From NCBI GenBank assembly GCA_010029945.1, contig RGQW01000030.1:1-12833 (forward strand): a stretch of DNA of 12,833 nt, read 5' to 3'. Of the stretch, positions 6,802-12,833 are shown in pieces (positions within the stretch are counted from its first letter, which is position 1; every line of letters starts with the position of its first letter). The notes under the pieces are model-generated. The model was not told the DNA's origin and searched no databases. It saw only the letters and a list, made by a program, of their open reading frames with translations. Source of the DNA: Actinomycetota bacterium. GTDB lineage: Bacteria; Actinomycetota; Actinomycetes; S36-B12. The position numbers and the translations under genes were made by a program.

Positions 6802-8046
6802 TCAGAATCGAGACTGCAGTGACTTGCAGACGGCATTCATCGGCGATGTTTCGAAGCGATCCATCGAGGGGTCGGGGTTGTCCTGACAGAACAATCCCTG
6901 CGGGTTCGGGAACTTCGCGAGGTAGGCGTCGACGACTGCGCTGGTCGCAGCGACGCTGGGCGCCGGCGTGACTGCATCGAATTGACCGAACTCTCCGACG
7001 AGGTAGCGCGTGACCCCTGAGGCCTGAGCCCATGCCCACGCGGTCTCACTTTGCGCGAAGAGCCGGTCGCTCAATTGACCGGTCTGCTCATAGTTCTGGG
7101 CCTCGCGAAGAATGTCGCCGTCGTGCAGGCTGACGAGGTCGTAGCCAGACATGTCGGGAACGATCCCCGCCTCCTCGTACGTGGTCACGAGGGGCTGCGT
7201 GACGAGCAGACCCTTGAAGGACTTGGCCCGCTTGGGTGCTGCCTTCACGATGCGAGCAGCATTCGCTGCAGTAAAGCCCTTATCGGCCTCGTTCGCTGGA
7301 TCGAACCAGTCGACCTTGTATCGCTCGGCGAACTTCGCGATCTGCGGCACCGCTGCGAGGTACTCCTTGCTGAGGCGGCTTTCGATGCCGTCCGGGTGGT
7401 CGAAGTTCGGTGGCCCGCCACCGTCCTGAGATGCCATGACGCTCGAGTAGTTCAGTAGTTCGACGAAGAGAGCGACAGCAAGACCGGCGCGTTTCGCTTC
7501 CCGAATCTCATCACTGTGGGAACACAGCCACTTGTTTAGCTTCAAGCTCAGGATGCCGTCACCTTTGCCGTGCAGAAGTCGACCGGTGGAGCCGTCGTAG
7601 TACATCTGCATGGTGTAGCGAACGGCCTTGTAGCCGTCCTGGGCGAGGGTCGTGGGGGAGTAGTAGAAGGCTCCGGGGTTGTACGGGTACTGCCCGATGT
7701 TCACACCGAGCCGGTTTGGTGACCCTGTTGATTTCACGTACCGCTTGAGACCCTTGGTGGACGCACACTTGCTCTTGGGAACTCTCTGTTCGGACCCCGA
7801 GGAGGGCCCCCCGCTCTGGCCGCCCCCGCCGGCATTGCCACTCGACTGGAAGCACTGCCGAATGACCGCCTCCTGCTCGGCGTTCGCCCGCTGCGTCTGG
7901 ATTTGTTGGGCTGCCTCGGTGCCCAACTCTCGAGCCACGCACTCGATAACGGAGTCGGGCAAGTTGGGCTGCGCGTGGGCAGGGCTGCTGACGAGTGACG
8001 CCGACAGTCCTAGCGTCGCGGCGATGGCAAGAGTGGAACGTTTCAT
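6802..8046 (-). CDS. Secreted TIM-barrel protein, glycoside-hydrolase-like (clan GH-A type)
   Basis: This 414-residue exported protein has a Sec signal peptide, residues 1-25 (MKRS, hydrophobic core, SPAHA|Q). A short helical region with Cys36 and Cys65 follows, then a Gly/Ser linker (about 68-86), then a domain of ~320 residues. In the latter, WFDPANEADKG (247-257, Asn252-Glu253) looks like the acid/base 'NE' of strand 4, and YLVGEFGQFD (348-357, Glu352) like the nucleophile Glu of strand 7. Together they suggest a retaining glycosidase of clan GH-A. I do not recognise the exact family, and a non-catalytic relative is possible. The ATG at 8046 is supported by the signal peptide; GAGG stands only two bases before it, too close for a normal site. 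It is divergent from the Lys-tailed protein and upstream of the secreted hydrolase. Confidence 0.75.
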   Translation of the reverse strand: MKRSTLAIAATLGLSASLVSSPAHAQPNLPDSVIECVARELGTEAAQQIQTQRANAEQEAVIRQCFQSSGNAGGGGQSGGPSSGSEQRVPKSKCASTKGLKRYVKSTGSPNRLGVNIGQYPYNPGAFYYSPTTLAQDGYKAVRYTMQMYYDGSTGRLLHGKGDGILSLKLNKWLCSHSDEIREAKRAGLAVALFVELLNYSSVMASQDGGGPPNFDHPDGIESRLSKEYLAAVPQIAKFAERYKVDWFDPANEADKGFTAANAARIVKAAPKRAKSFKGLLVTQPLVTTYEEAGIVPDMSGYDLVSLHDGDILREAQNYEQTGQLSDRLFAQSETAWAWAQASGVTRYLVGEFGQFDAVTPAPSVAATSAVVDAYLAKFPNPQGLFCQDNPDPSMDRFETSPMNAVCKSLQSRF

Positions 8047-8077
8047 GGCCTCGACGTTACCTAACCCGACCTCAGGG

Positions 8078-8113
8078 ATGACGAGAACTGGAACTTTTTG
8101 TTACCGTCGATTC
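8078..8113 (+). promoter_or_regulatory. Putative leaderless promoter of the Lys-tailed secreted protein
   Basis: TACCGT (8102-8107) fits the TANNNT -10 pattern and ends six bases before the ATG at 8114, so transcription would start at the initiation codon. ATGACG (8078-8083) lies 18 bases upstream as a partial -35. No Shine-Dalgarno sequence precedes the ATG, as expected for a leaderless message. On the other strand, TAACGT (complement of 8054-8059) ends seven bases before the ATG of the divergent gene and could act the same way, but no good -35 is seen for it. Confidence 0.38.
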
Positions 8114-9070
8114 ATGAATCAACGCCTGCGATTTCTTGCTGTTGCCGTAGCTGTTGGTGTGGGCGTGTCCGCCCTCTCCGCACCTGCCAGCGCGGCGCCG
8201 CGGCCGGTCGGCTCCTTGGGAACCCCCACCGCGCTCGGCTTGAGCGGGGCGAGCCCCCATGCCGACCTCATGGAGGACGGATCGGTTCGGCTGTACTTCC
8301 CGAGCATGCAAACGGGTGGAACCGCAGTGGCCACCTGCACGCTCGCGGGAAACTGCTCGATCGTTGGTTCTATCGAGAGGGCTGCGGACCTGACCGATGT
8401 CGTCCTGACTGACGGATCCCGTCGGGCCTACTTCGTCGACTTCGATCCGAACACCAAGTTCAAGGGGATCTACACCGCCGCACTGTCCGCTGACGGCTTG
8501 ACCCTCGGCGACCGGGTGTCCCTGAATATTTCCAGTGAGGGAGCGATGGCCTGGGGTGTGCCAGACGCCGTGCTCCTGCCCGATGGCCGCGTTCGCGTTT
8601 ACTGGGTGGAGCCCAGCCCGCAGGGTGGGATGGCGACGGAGAACATCGTCAGCGCCACGTCGACCGACGCCACTGGCACGGTGTTCGTTCGCGATGCGGG
8701 AACCCGCACCACCGGCGGGCTGGTCGACTTCGAGGTGCTTCGCGCGGAGCCCGGGAACTGGCTCGCGATCATGTCGACATCTCCCGAAGACACGAAGAAT
8801 CCCCAACGGCTCCTGGTGGGAACCTCGGATGACGGACTCACGTGGAGGATCAATCCGAAATCGTTGACGCCACGCAAGATGAGCTACCTGGACCCGACCG
8901 GTATTCCGACAGGTGACGACACGTTCCTCGTCTACTACGCCACGTCACCGAACGTTCTGGGAGATCGGGAATACACCTTGGAGCAGGCGACTCTCAGCGT
9001 CGGAGCCAAGGCGGTTGCCGACTCCAAGAAGAAGAAAAAGAAAAAGAAGAAAAAGAAGAAGCGGGGCTAA
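8114..9070 (+). CDS. Secreted Asp-box beta-propeller-like protein with a Lys12 C-terminal tail
   Basis: This 318-residue protein has a clear signal peptide (MNQRLR, hydrophobic 7-22, cleavage near SAPASAA|P). The body repeats a blade-like pattern of 'Asp/His ... DG..R.YF/YW': SPHADLMEDGSVRLYF (47-62), PDAVLLPDGRVRVYW (150-164), and DPTGIPTGDDTFLVYY (260-275). One Asp-box, TSDDGLTW (237-244), is present. This points to a five- or six-bladed sialidase/GH43-like propeller. A catalytic set is not recognised, so binding is as likely as hydrolysis. Cys75 and Cys81 may form a disulfide. Residues 305-316 are twelve lysines in a row, then Arg-Gly and the stop. The reading frame stays open to 7679, but the upstream part is antisense to the neighbouring gene; the signal peptide fixes the start at 8114. 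Confidence 0.82.
   Translation: MNQRLRFLAVAVAVGVGVSALSAPASAAPRPVGSLGTPTALGLSGASPHADLMEDGSVRLYFPSMQTGGTAVATCTLAGNCSIVGSIERAADLTDVVLTDGSRRAYFVDFDPNTKFKGIYTAALSADGLTLGDRVSLNISSEGAMAWGVPDAVLLPDGRVRVYWVEPSPQGGMATENIVSATSTDATGTVFVRDAGTRTTGGLVDFEVLRAEPGNWLAIMSTSPEDTKNPQRLLVGTSDDGLTWRINPKSLTPRKMSYLDPTGIPTGDDTFLVYYATSPNVLGDREYTLEQATLSVGAKAVADSKKKKKKKKKKKKRG
9026..9061 (+). repeat. 36-bp polypurine tract coding for twelve lysines
   Basis: Twelve lysine codons stand in a row, nine AAG and three AAA, giving an unbroken purine run on the + strand. The mixture of AAG and AAA is not a simple homopolymer, so the protein sequence may be under selection. None of the AAA-AAG pairs is preceded by A, so the classical A-AAA-AAG slippery heptamer is absent. 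Confidence 0.92.
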
Positions 9071-9328
9071 CGGCTCCGGGGATCCCTATCCCAGCATGCC
9101 CGATTTCTACGGTGACGGTGCTGCCGTCGGCCTGATGCTAGGCGTGCAAGAGCGGCGGTGGGAGCAAAGCGATAGTCACCATTACCGCGAAGGCCAGGTA
9201 GGACCGCTGCATCCACACGTTGTCTAGGACAAAGTGCCGTCTGCGCATGTTGAGAAGGTAGGCGGGAGGTCTGACATCGGGCGGTCGCGCCACAGGCGAG
9301 GAGCGGCCTTGTGAAGGCAGATCATCTG
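9071..9328. other. Intergenic region between the Lys-tailed protein gene and tRNA-Lys
   Basis: No secure gene is seen. It holds three short hairpins without T-runs: GGGAT/ATCCC (9079-9083 and 9088-9092), just after the stop of the upstream gene; GACGG/CCGTC (9114-9118 and 9124-9128); and GCCTT/AAGGC (9306-9310 and 9314-9318), just beyond the tRNA 3' end. Any could help end transcription. A 36-residue - strand reading frame (9248-9138) with one hydrophobic stretch is listed separately. Confidence 0.5.
9138..9248 (-). CDS. Doubtful small membrane peptide, 36 residues
   Basis: From an ATG at 9248 this frame starts with basic MRRRHF. From about residue 16 it has one hydrophobic stretch (YLAFAVMVTIALLPPPLL), then HA and a stop. 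It would make a single-pass peptide or a bare signal sequence. There is no Shine-Dalgarno site and no known relative that I recognise. The longer frame that includes it runs back through the tRNA and is not a gene. I rate it as more likely non-coding. Confidence 0.15.
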   Translation of the reverse strand: MRRRHFVLDNVWMQRSYLAFAVMVTIALLPPPLLHA

Positions 9329-9401
<73 letters not shown>

Positions 9402-9417
9402 GAGGGAAGGAAGGTTA

Positions 9418-10350
9418 TCACCGGAGGGCGTCGACGATCGTTGCCACCCGGACGGACGCGGAGGGGTCCAACAGCCAGTCGCTGCGTCCAAGAATTCGGC
9501 CGCTCACAGCCTCGAACATGTCGCGATAGGCGTCGGTTTCGGGGAAGTTCTCAACGTGATCATCAATCATCAGCGAGGTGGGCTGACGCCACGTGGTGAA
9601 GGCTTGATCGTCGGTGATTCGGATCGTTCCACCGTCGGCCTCAATGCTCAATCGCTGAGATTCGGGCATGGAAAACGACGCGACGATGGAAGCGCGCGAC
9701 CCGGTCTCGGTGGTTAACCGCGCTTTCGTGGTCATGTCCACGCCGAGGCCACCGTCGATTGTTTCCTTCGCAATGTTGTGCGGGGCCCACGTCGGTGCGC
9801 AACCGATCAATGCGTGGAGTGGGTAGATGCCGATGTCGAGAAGTGCCCCGCCACCCATCTGAGGGTCGAGGCGATAGTTCCCTTCCGGGACACCATCAAA
9901 GGTGAACGTTCCCAAGAAGTTGCGGATCGCCCCTATTTCTCCTGAGGACACCAGATCGGTGACCCGGCGCATGCGCGGGTGCCACATCGACCATGCTGCC
10001 TCGACAAGTTCCACACCGGCCGCGCGAGCAGCATCGAAGGCCGCTTGGGTATCTGCGGCCGAGAGCGTCAGCGGCTTCTCACACAACACGTGCTTGCCGG
10101 CATCGATGGCTCGATGAATCCAGGGAGCGTGCTGATCGTTCGCGAGCGCGATGTAGACGGCGTCGATGGACTCGTCATCAATAAGGGTCGCGTAGTCCGA
10201 GTAGGCGCGATCTGGCTCGAGGGTTTCGGCTCGAGAAATGTCTCGAGCAGCCACGGCAGCGAGGTGCGCGCTGGGTGCGTCGCGAAGCGCTTGGGCGGTC
10301 GCTGTCTGAACGATCCACCCTGCCCCCAGGATGCCCCAGCGAACGGTCAT
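9418..10350 (-). CDS. Gfo/Idh/MocA oxidoreductase, dihydrodiol/D-xylose dehydrogenase-like
   Basis: This 310-residue cytoplasmic NAD(P)-dependent dehydrogenase acts on sugars or related polyols. The N-terminal Rossmann motif is WGILGAGWIV (5-14). Arg36 near the end of strand 2 (VAARD) favours NADP(H). The family signature is CEKPLTLS with Lys92 (EKP 91-93). The substrate-side motif GGGALLDIGIYPLHA (167-180) has Asp172 and Tyr176, the arrangement seen in dimeric dihydrodiol dehydrogenase and NADP-dependent D-xylose dehydrogenase, rather than the Asp...His of inositol dehydrogenases. The length is slightly short but complete. The ATG at 10350 overlaps the stop of the preceding paralogue by four bases (ATGA) and has no Shine-Dalgarno site of its own, so translation is probably coupled. 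The frame extends further 5', but that part is antisense-like sequence from the neighbour's other frame. Confidence 0.9.
   Translation of the reverse strand: MTVRWGILGAGWIVQTATAQALRDAPSAHLAAVAARDISRAETLEPDRAYSDYATLIDDESIDAVYIALANDQHAPWIHRAIDAGKHVLCEKPLTLSAADTQAAFDAARAAGVELVEAAWSMWHPRMRRVTDLVSSGEIGAIRNFLGTFTFDGVPEGNYRLDPQMGGGALLDIGIYPLHALIGCAPTWAPHNIAKETIDGGLGVDMTTKARLTTETGSRASIVASFSMPESQRLSIEADGGTIRITDDQAFTTWRQPTSLMIDDHVENFPETDAYRDMFEAVSGRILGRSDWLLDPSASVRVATIVDALR
10229..10248. repeat. 8-bp perfect inverted repeat inside the Gfo/Idh gene
   Basis: GCTCGAGA (10229-10236) and TCTCGAGC (10241-10248) are exact complements around AATG. A third CTCGAG lies at 10215-10220. It falls in the coding region for residues 35-45 of the smaller Gfo/Idh protein, where the amino acids ARDISRAE are ordinary for the family, so it could be chance or a local mRNA hairpin. 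Confidence 0.6.
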
Positions 10351-11366
10351 GCGGCCAGATGTGGTGTGACCGGCCGTCCAAGGTTGATGGCCGACTCTTC
10401 GGCTGCTTCCATGACGGAGACCACGTTGCGTGATTGCCGCGGGTCGACCTGCATGGCTGTCCCGTCGGTGAGGTAGGCCGCGAGTTCGGCGTGGAAGGTG
10501 AAGGGTGTCACCTCGTCGAGTGGGATCTCGCGGCTGGCACCGGTGTTGTCGAACAGGAAGATACGGGCGGGCAGGTCGGCGACGGCGGGCTCGGCGGCGG
10601 CATCCCACTGACCGACGATGGCGCCCTCGGTACCGAGGACGTAGTACTTGGGCTTGCGTGCGGCGGCGAGATCGGAGTGCACGAATGTGGCCTGGCGGCC
10701 GTCGTTGAAGGTGACAATCACTTCCGCATGATCGGCGTTCGTCGCGTGCAACCACTTGCGCTTGTGGTTCATGCCAGACACGTGCTCGATCGGCGCATCG
10801 AAGATGTTCAAGACTTGATCAAGGTAGTGCGAACCCCAATCGAAGATCGCACCGCCGGACACGTCGGCATCGGAGTGCCAGTAGTCGCAGGGTCGGGAGT
10901 AGCCGCCGACAAAACTGTCGTATTGGAATACGTCACCGATCGATCCTTCGCGGATCAAGCGACGCATCGTGATGAAGTCACGATCAAAACGACGGTTCTG
11001 GTAGACCACTAGCGTCTTGCCCTTGTCAGCGGCGAACGCCAGCGCCGCGTCGCACTCGTCGGCGGTCAGAGCCATGGGCTTTTCCAAGACGACATGCAGG
11101 TCACGCTCGAGGGCCTTCATTGCCCAGTCGTGGTGACTGTTCGGGGGAGTGGAGACGACGACGAGATCTAACAGGCCCGAGTCGAGCATCTCTTCGGCAT
11201 CTGTGAAGCCGGTGAGGTCGGGGGCGAGCTCGCGGGCCGCGTCGATGCGCTCCGGATTGGTGTCACACACGGCGGTCAGCGTGAGTCCGGGCGTGGCCTG
11301 CACCGCCTGATTGTGTTCGTGGCCGATGGCGCCGTAGGCGAGAAGACCGACTCTGATTTCTGGCAC
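10347..11366 (-). CDS. Gfo/Idh/MocA family dehydrogenase
   Basis: This 339-residue cytoplasmic NAD-type dehydrogenase is of the glucose-fructose oxidoreductase/inositol dehydrogenase superfamily. The Rossmann motif is VGLLAYGAIGHEH (6-18), where the first Gly of GxGxxG is replaced by Ala. Asp35 at the end of strand 2 (VCDTN) suggests NAD(H). The signature VVLEKPMALT carries Lys96. GGAIFDWGSHYLDQV (171-185) has Asp176 and His180, the usual catalytic pair of inositol- and sugar-oxidising members. The C-terminal domain is complete. The GTG start has AAAGGA six bases upstream. It overlaps the next Gfo/Idh gene by four bases and follows the SGNH hydrolase stop by 50 bp on the same strand. The substrate is not known; a sugar or cyclitol is expected. 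Confidence 0.92.
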   Translation of the reverse strand: MPEIRVGLLAYGAIGHEHNQAVQATPGLTLTAVCDTNPERIDAARELAPDLTGFTDAEEMLDSGLLDLVVVSTPPNSHHDWAMKALERDLHVVLEKPMALTADECDAALAFAADKGKTLVVYQNRRFDRDFITMRRLIREGSIGDVFQYDSFVGGYSRPCDYWHSDADVSGGAIFDWGSHYLDQVLNIFDAPIEHVSGMNHKRKWLHATNADHAEVIVTFNDGRQATFVHSDLAAARKPKYYVLGTEGAIVGQWDAAAEPAVADLPARIFLFDNTGASREIPLDEVTPFTFHAELAAYLTDGTAMQVDPRQSRNVVSVMEAAEESAINLGRPVTPHLAA

Positions 11367-11372
11367 GTGTGA

Positions 11373-11378
11373 TCCTTT
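11373..11378 (-). promoter_or_regulatory. Shine-Dalgarno site for the GTG-started Gfo/Idh gene
   Basis: AAAGGA on the - strand lies six bases before the GTG at 11366. No in-frame ATG is seen in the first codons, so this site supports GTG as the start of the two-gene Gfo/Idh unit. Confidence 0.6.
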
Positions 11379-11416
11379 AAGGCGTCGGGAAACAGTGTGT
11401 GGTGAGGACCGTGACG

Positions 11417-12833
11417 TTACCGAAGACCGAGGGTTCGGGCGATTTGGCGGCCGATCGATCGCTGACCTGCGGGATTGGGGTGGAATGCTGCAGAAGCGAA
11501 GGGCCCGGACAGCGTGGTGACACCGAAGACCCAGGACTTGTCACCGGCACACACGCCGTGGCCGGTGGTGGATTCTCCGGACGCACCCCAGATCCCGGCG
11601 ACCGGTTCCCAGCCGAGCGCCGCGGTGGCGAGGATCTGTCCGTTCAGCGTTCCGTTGGCGGTGGACAGATTGCGAGCGGATCCGAACGACGGGGAGAAGA
11701 GGTACGGATTGGGCGCCTGCGGAGCCAGAATCGTGTCCCGCGCCCAGCCGAAGTCCGACGGGCTCAAGGTCAAGTAGCGACAAGGTTCTCCCACCGCTGA
11801 ACGGGTAATGTCGGGGTACGTCATCGGTAGGACGCGAGCACCATCGGCCAATTTCAGGGGCGCGACTTGGGCGCCGGAGGTCAGCGTGCACGAATCACCA
11901 CCGAGGCATCCGGCGAGCTGGGCGTATTTGGCCGGAAGCCGTCCGGTCAGGGTTTGCACTCCCTCGTTGACGGAATCGAATCGACTCAGCGGCAGGGTGC
12001 TCGCAGAAGCGACGGGGCAGTTGAAGCTCAGTGCGCAGGTGCTGAGAATCGAGGTGAATCCGATGTCGTTGCCCCCGGCGGACAAGGCGACGATGTCGAT
12101 CGGGCGGTTACCGATGATCGCTTGGACCTGCTCGATCTGACTTGTCTCTTGCCCGGCGAACGGGAAGGGGCCGAGCACTCCGGTCAAAATCGTCGCTCCC
12201 GAGCAGGACACGTCGATCACCGTGACCGAGGATTTCTTAGATGAGTTTTCCAGCTCAAGGGCCGCTTGCACGGGCCCGGCGTGGACGCTTCGCTTGCAGG
12301 CAACGTCGTCGTAGTAGGGGTCGAATTCCCCATTGGGATCGCGAATCCAGGCGTCGATGTTGCGTGGGTTGCCGTCCCCTGACGCGTAGGAATCACCGAG
12401 GATGACGAACAGGTAGTCGATGACGTCGGCGTTCATCCACTGGAAGTCGACATCCGATGCTCCCGACCTGACCTCGAGCTTGAATCGGTAGGAGCCCTCC
12501 TGCAGGTAAATGTTCCGCTTGCAGGTCTTCTTCGTCAATTTTCGCCAACGAACACGCTCGATCTGTTCTTTGCCGCGGTAGATCCTCCACTGGTATTCGT
12601 TTCCTTGGCTCTTGCACGCATCAAGGGTGACCGCGTATCCGCGTGGATTCAGATACCAGGATTGAACCCCGTTGATGAGCCGTTCGGCTGGCTGTGCAAT
12701 CTGATTACCGGCGCCCTCAAATTTTGCCGAGGGTACTGCTCCGAGTGGTCGTTTCGCGGGTACTCCACCGTCACCGTCGATGAAGCCGTCACCGTCGACA
12801 TCTTTGGACTGCGGAACCATCCGCCAGTCGCCC
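11417..12833 (-). CDS. SGNH/GDSL hydrolase with Ca-loop and PKD/Ig-like N-terminal modules, 5' partial
   Basis: The frame runs off the window end; codons before the ATG at 12820 read GDWR without a stop, so that ATG is probably internal. Counting from it: DVDGDGFID (7-15) fits the calcium loop DxDxDGxxD of dockerin/EF-hand/thrombospondin-3 repeats. Residues ~52-130 look like a PKD/Ig-like sandwich (VTLDAC..., EGSYRFKLEVRSG). The catalytic part then starts with VILGDSYASGDGNP (nucleophile Ser144), followed by CKRSVHAGPVQAALEL, VSCSGAT (block II), LSAGGNDIGF (Asn251) and FHPNPAGQ (His447). The residue three before His is Ala, not Asp, so a Ser-His dyad as in Streptomyces scabies esterase is likely. 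Many Cys and the modules indicate an exported protein; the signal peptide must be upstream. It would cleave esters of carbohydrates or lipids. Confidence 0.85.
   Translation of the reverse strand, partial: GDWRMVPQSKDVDGDGFIDGDGGVPAKRPLGAVPSAKFEGAGNQIAQPAERLINGVQSWYLNPRGYAVTLDACKSQGNEYQWRIYRGKEQIERVRWRKLTKKTCKRNIYLQEGSYRFKLEVRSGASDVDFQWMNADVIDYLFVILGDSYASGDGNPRNIDAWIRDPNGEFDPYYDDVACKRSVHAGPVQAALELENSSKKSSVTVIDVSCSGATILTGVLGPFPFAGQETSQIEQVQAIIGNRPIDIVALSAGGNDIGFTSILSTCALSFNCPVASASTLPLSRFDSVNEGVQTLTGRLPAKYAQLAGCLGGDSCTLTSGAQVAPLKLADGARVLPMTYPDITRSAVGEPCRYLTLSPSDFGWARDTILAPQAPNPYLFSPSFGSARNLSTANGTLNGQILATAALGWEPVAGIWGASGESTTGHGVCAGDKSWVFGVTTLSGPFASAAFHPNPAGQRSIGRQIARTLGLR
12768..12798 (-). repeat. 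13-bp direct repeat with 18-bp period coding for DGDG
   Basis: ccgtcaccgtcga occurs at 12768-12780 and 12786-12798 on the + strand. On the coding strand these encode the two DGDG turns of VDGDGFIDGDGG. The repeat probably reflects the six-residue periodicity of the calcium-binding motif, not an independent element. Confidence 0.7.

Noticed and set aside
7679..8113. Upstream 145 codons in frame with the Lys-tailed protein
   Set aside because: This part is antisense to the N-terminal half of the GH-like gene. The ATG at 8114 is followed at once by a clean signal peptide, which would make no sense in the middle of a protein.
9026..9061. Programmed -1 frameshift site in the polypurine tract
   Set aside because: Each AAA-AAG pair is preceded by G, so the A-AAA-AAG heptamer is missing. 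The zero frame ends normally nine bases later, and no long frame follows in -1.
9079..9128. Strong intrinsic terminator after the Lys-tailed gene
   Set aside because: The hairpins have stems of only five base pairs and no T-run, so they are noted in the intergenic entry but not called as a terminator.
10351..10755. 5' extension of the smaller Gfo/Idh frame
   Set aside because: The extension is Arg/His-rich out-of-frame sequence inside the other Gfo/Idh gene. The Rossmann motif starts five residues after the ATG at 10350, so that is the real start.

Overview
The window comes from a high-GC Gram-positive bacterium of the Actinomycetota. By eye it is about 60% G+C. The evidence is the codon use, frequent GTG/TTG starts, an actinobacterial GroES-like paralogue ending in GLYL preceded by a DUF3618-type membrane protein, and Sec-type signal peptides with Ala-rich cleavage sites. 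The genus cannot be named from the sequence. Thirteen genes are supported: eleven complete proteins or partial proteins with clear families, one short conserved membrane protein, and one tRNA. Both window ends cut through a gene.

Left part, + strand (2-5727). A metal-type ABC transporter ATPase (5' end outside the window) overlaps its ABC-3 family permease. After an 84-bp gap comes a tightly packed five-gene run: DUF3618-like membrane protein, GroES-like protein, sulfotransferase, phytoene-desaturase/PYROXD2-like FAD oxidoreductase and SDR oxidoreductase. Stops and starts overlap or abut at nearly every junction, so this looks like one transcription unit. The last three enzymes could modify a lipid or other small molecule by sulfonation and redox steps. 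The substrate is unknown.

Middle part (5785-9070). Two secreted enzymes lie on the - strand: an alpha/beta hydrolase and a TIM-barrel-like protein with glycoside-hydrolase-type acidic residues. Divergent from them is a secreted Asp-box beta-propeller-like protein that ends in twelve consecutive lysines. The 67-bp divergent spacer holds a plausible leaderless promoter.

Right part, - strand (9329-12833). A tRNA-Lys(CTT) sits downstream of two Gfo/Idh/MocA sugar-type dehydrogenases joined by a 4-bp ATGA overlap. Upstream of them is a partial secreted-type SGNH/GDSL hydrolase with a calcium-loop motif and a PKD/Ig-like module before the catalytic domain.

Taken together, the middle and right parts suggest extracellular carbohydrate or ester processing with cytoplasmic sugar oxidation; this is inferred from families only. 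The least expected features are the Lys12 tail, the sulfotransferase-FAD oxidoreductase-SDR cassette fused to a GroES-like operon, and several short repeats lying inside genes. No CRISPR array, insertion sequence, prophage or defence system is visible.
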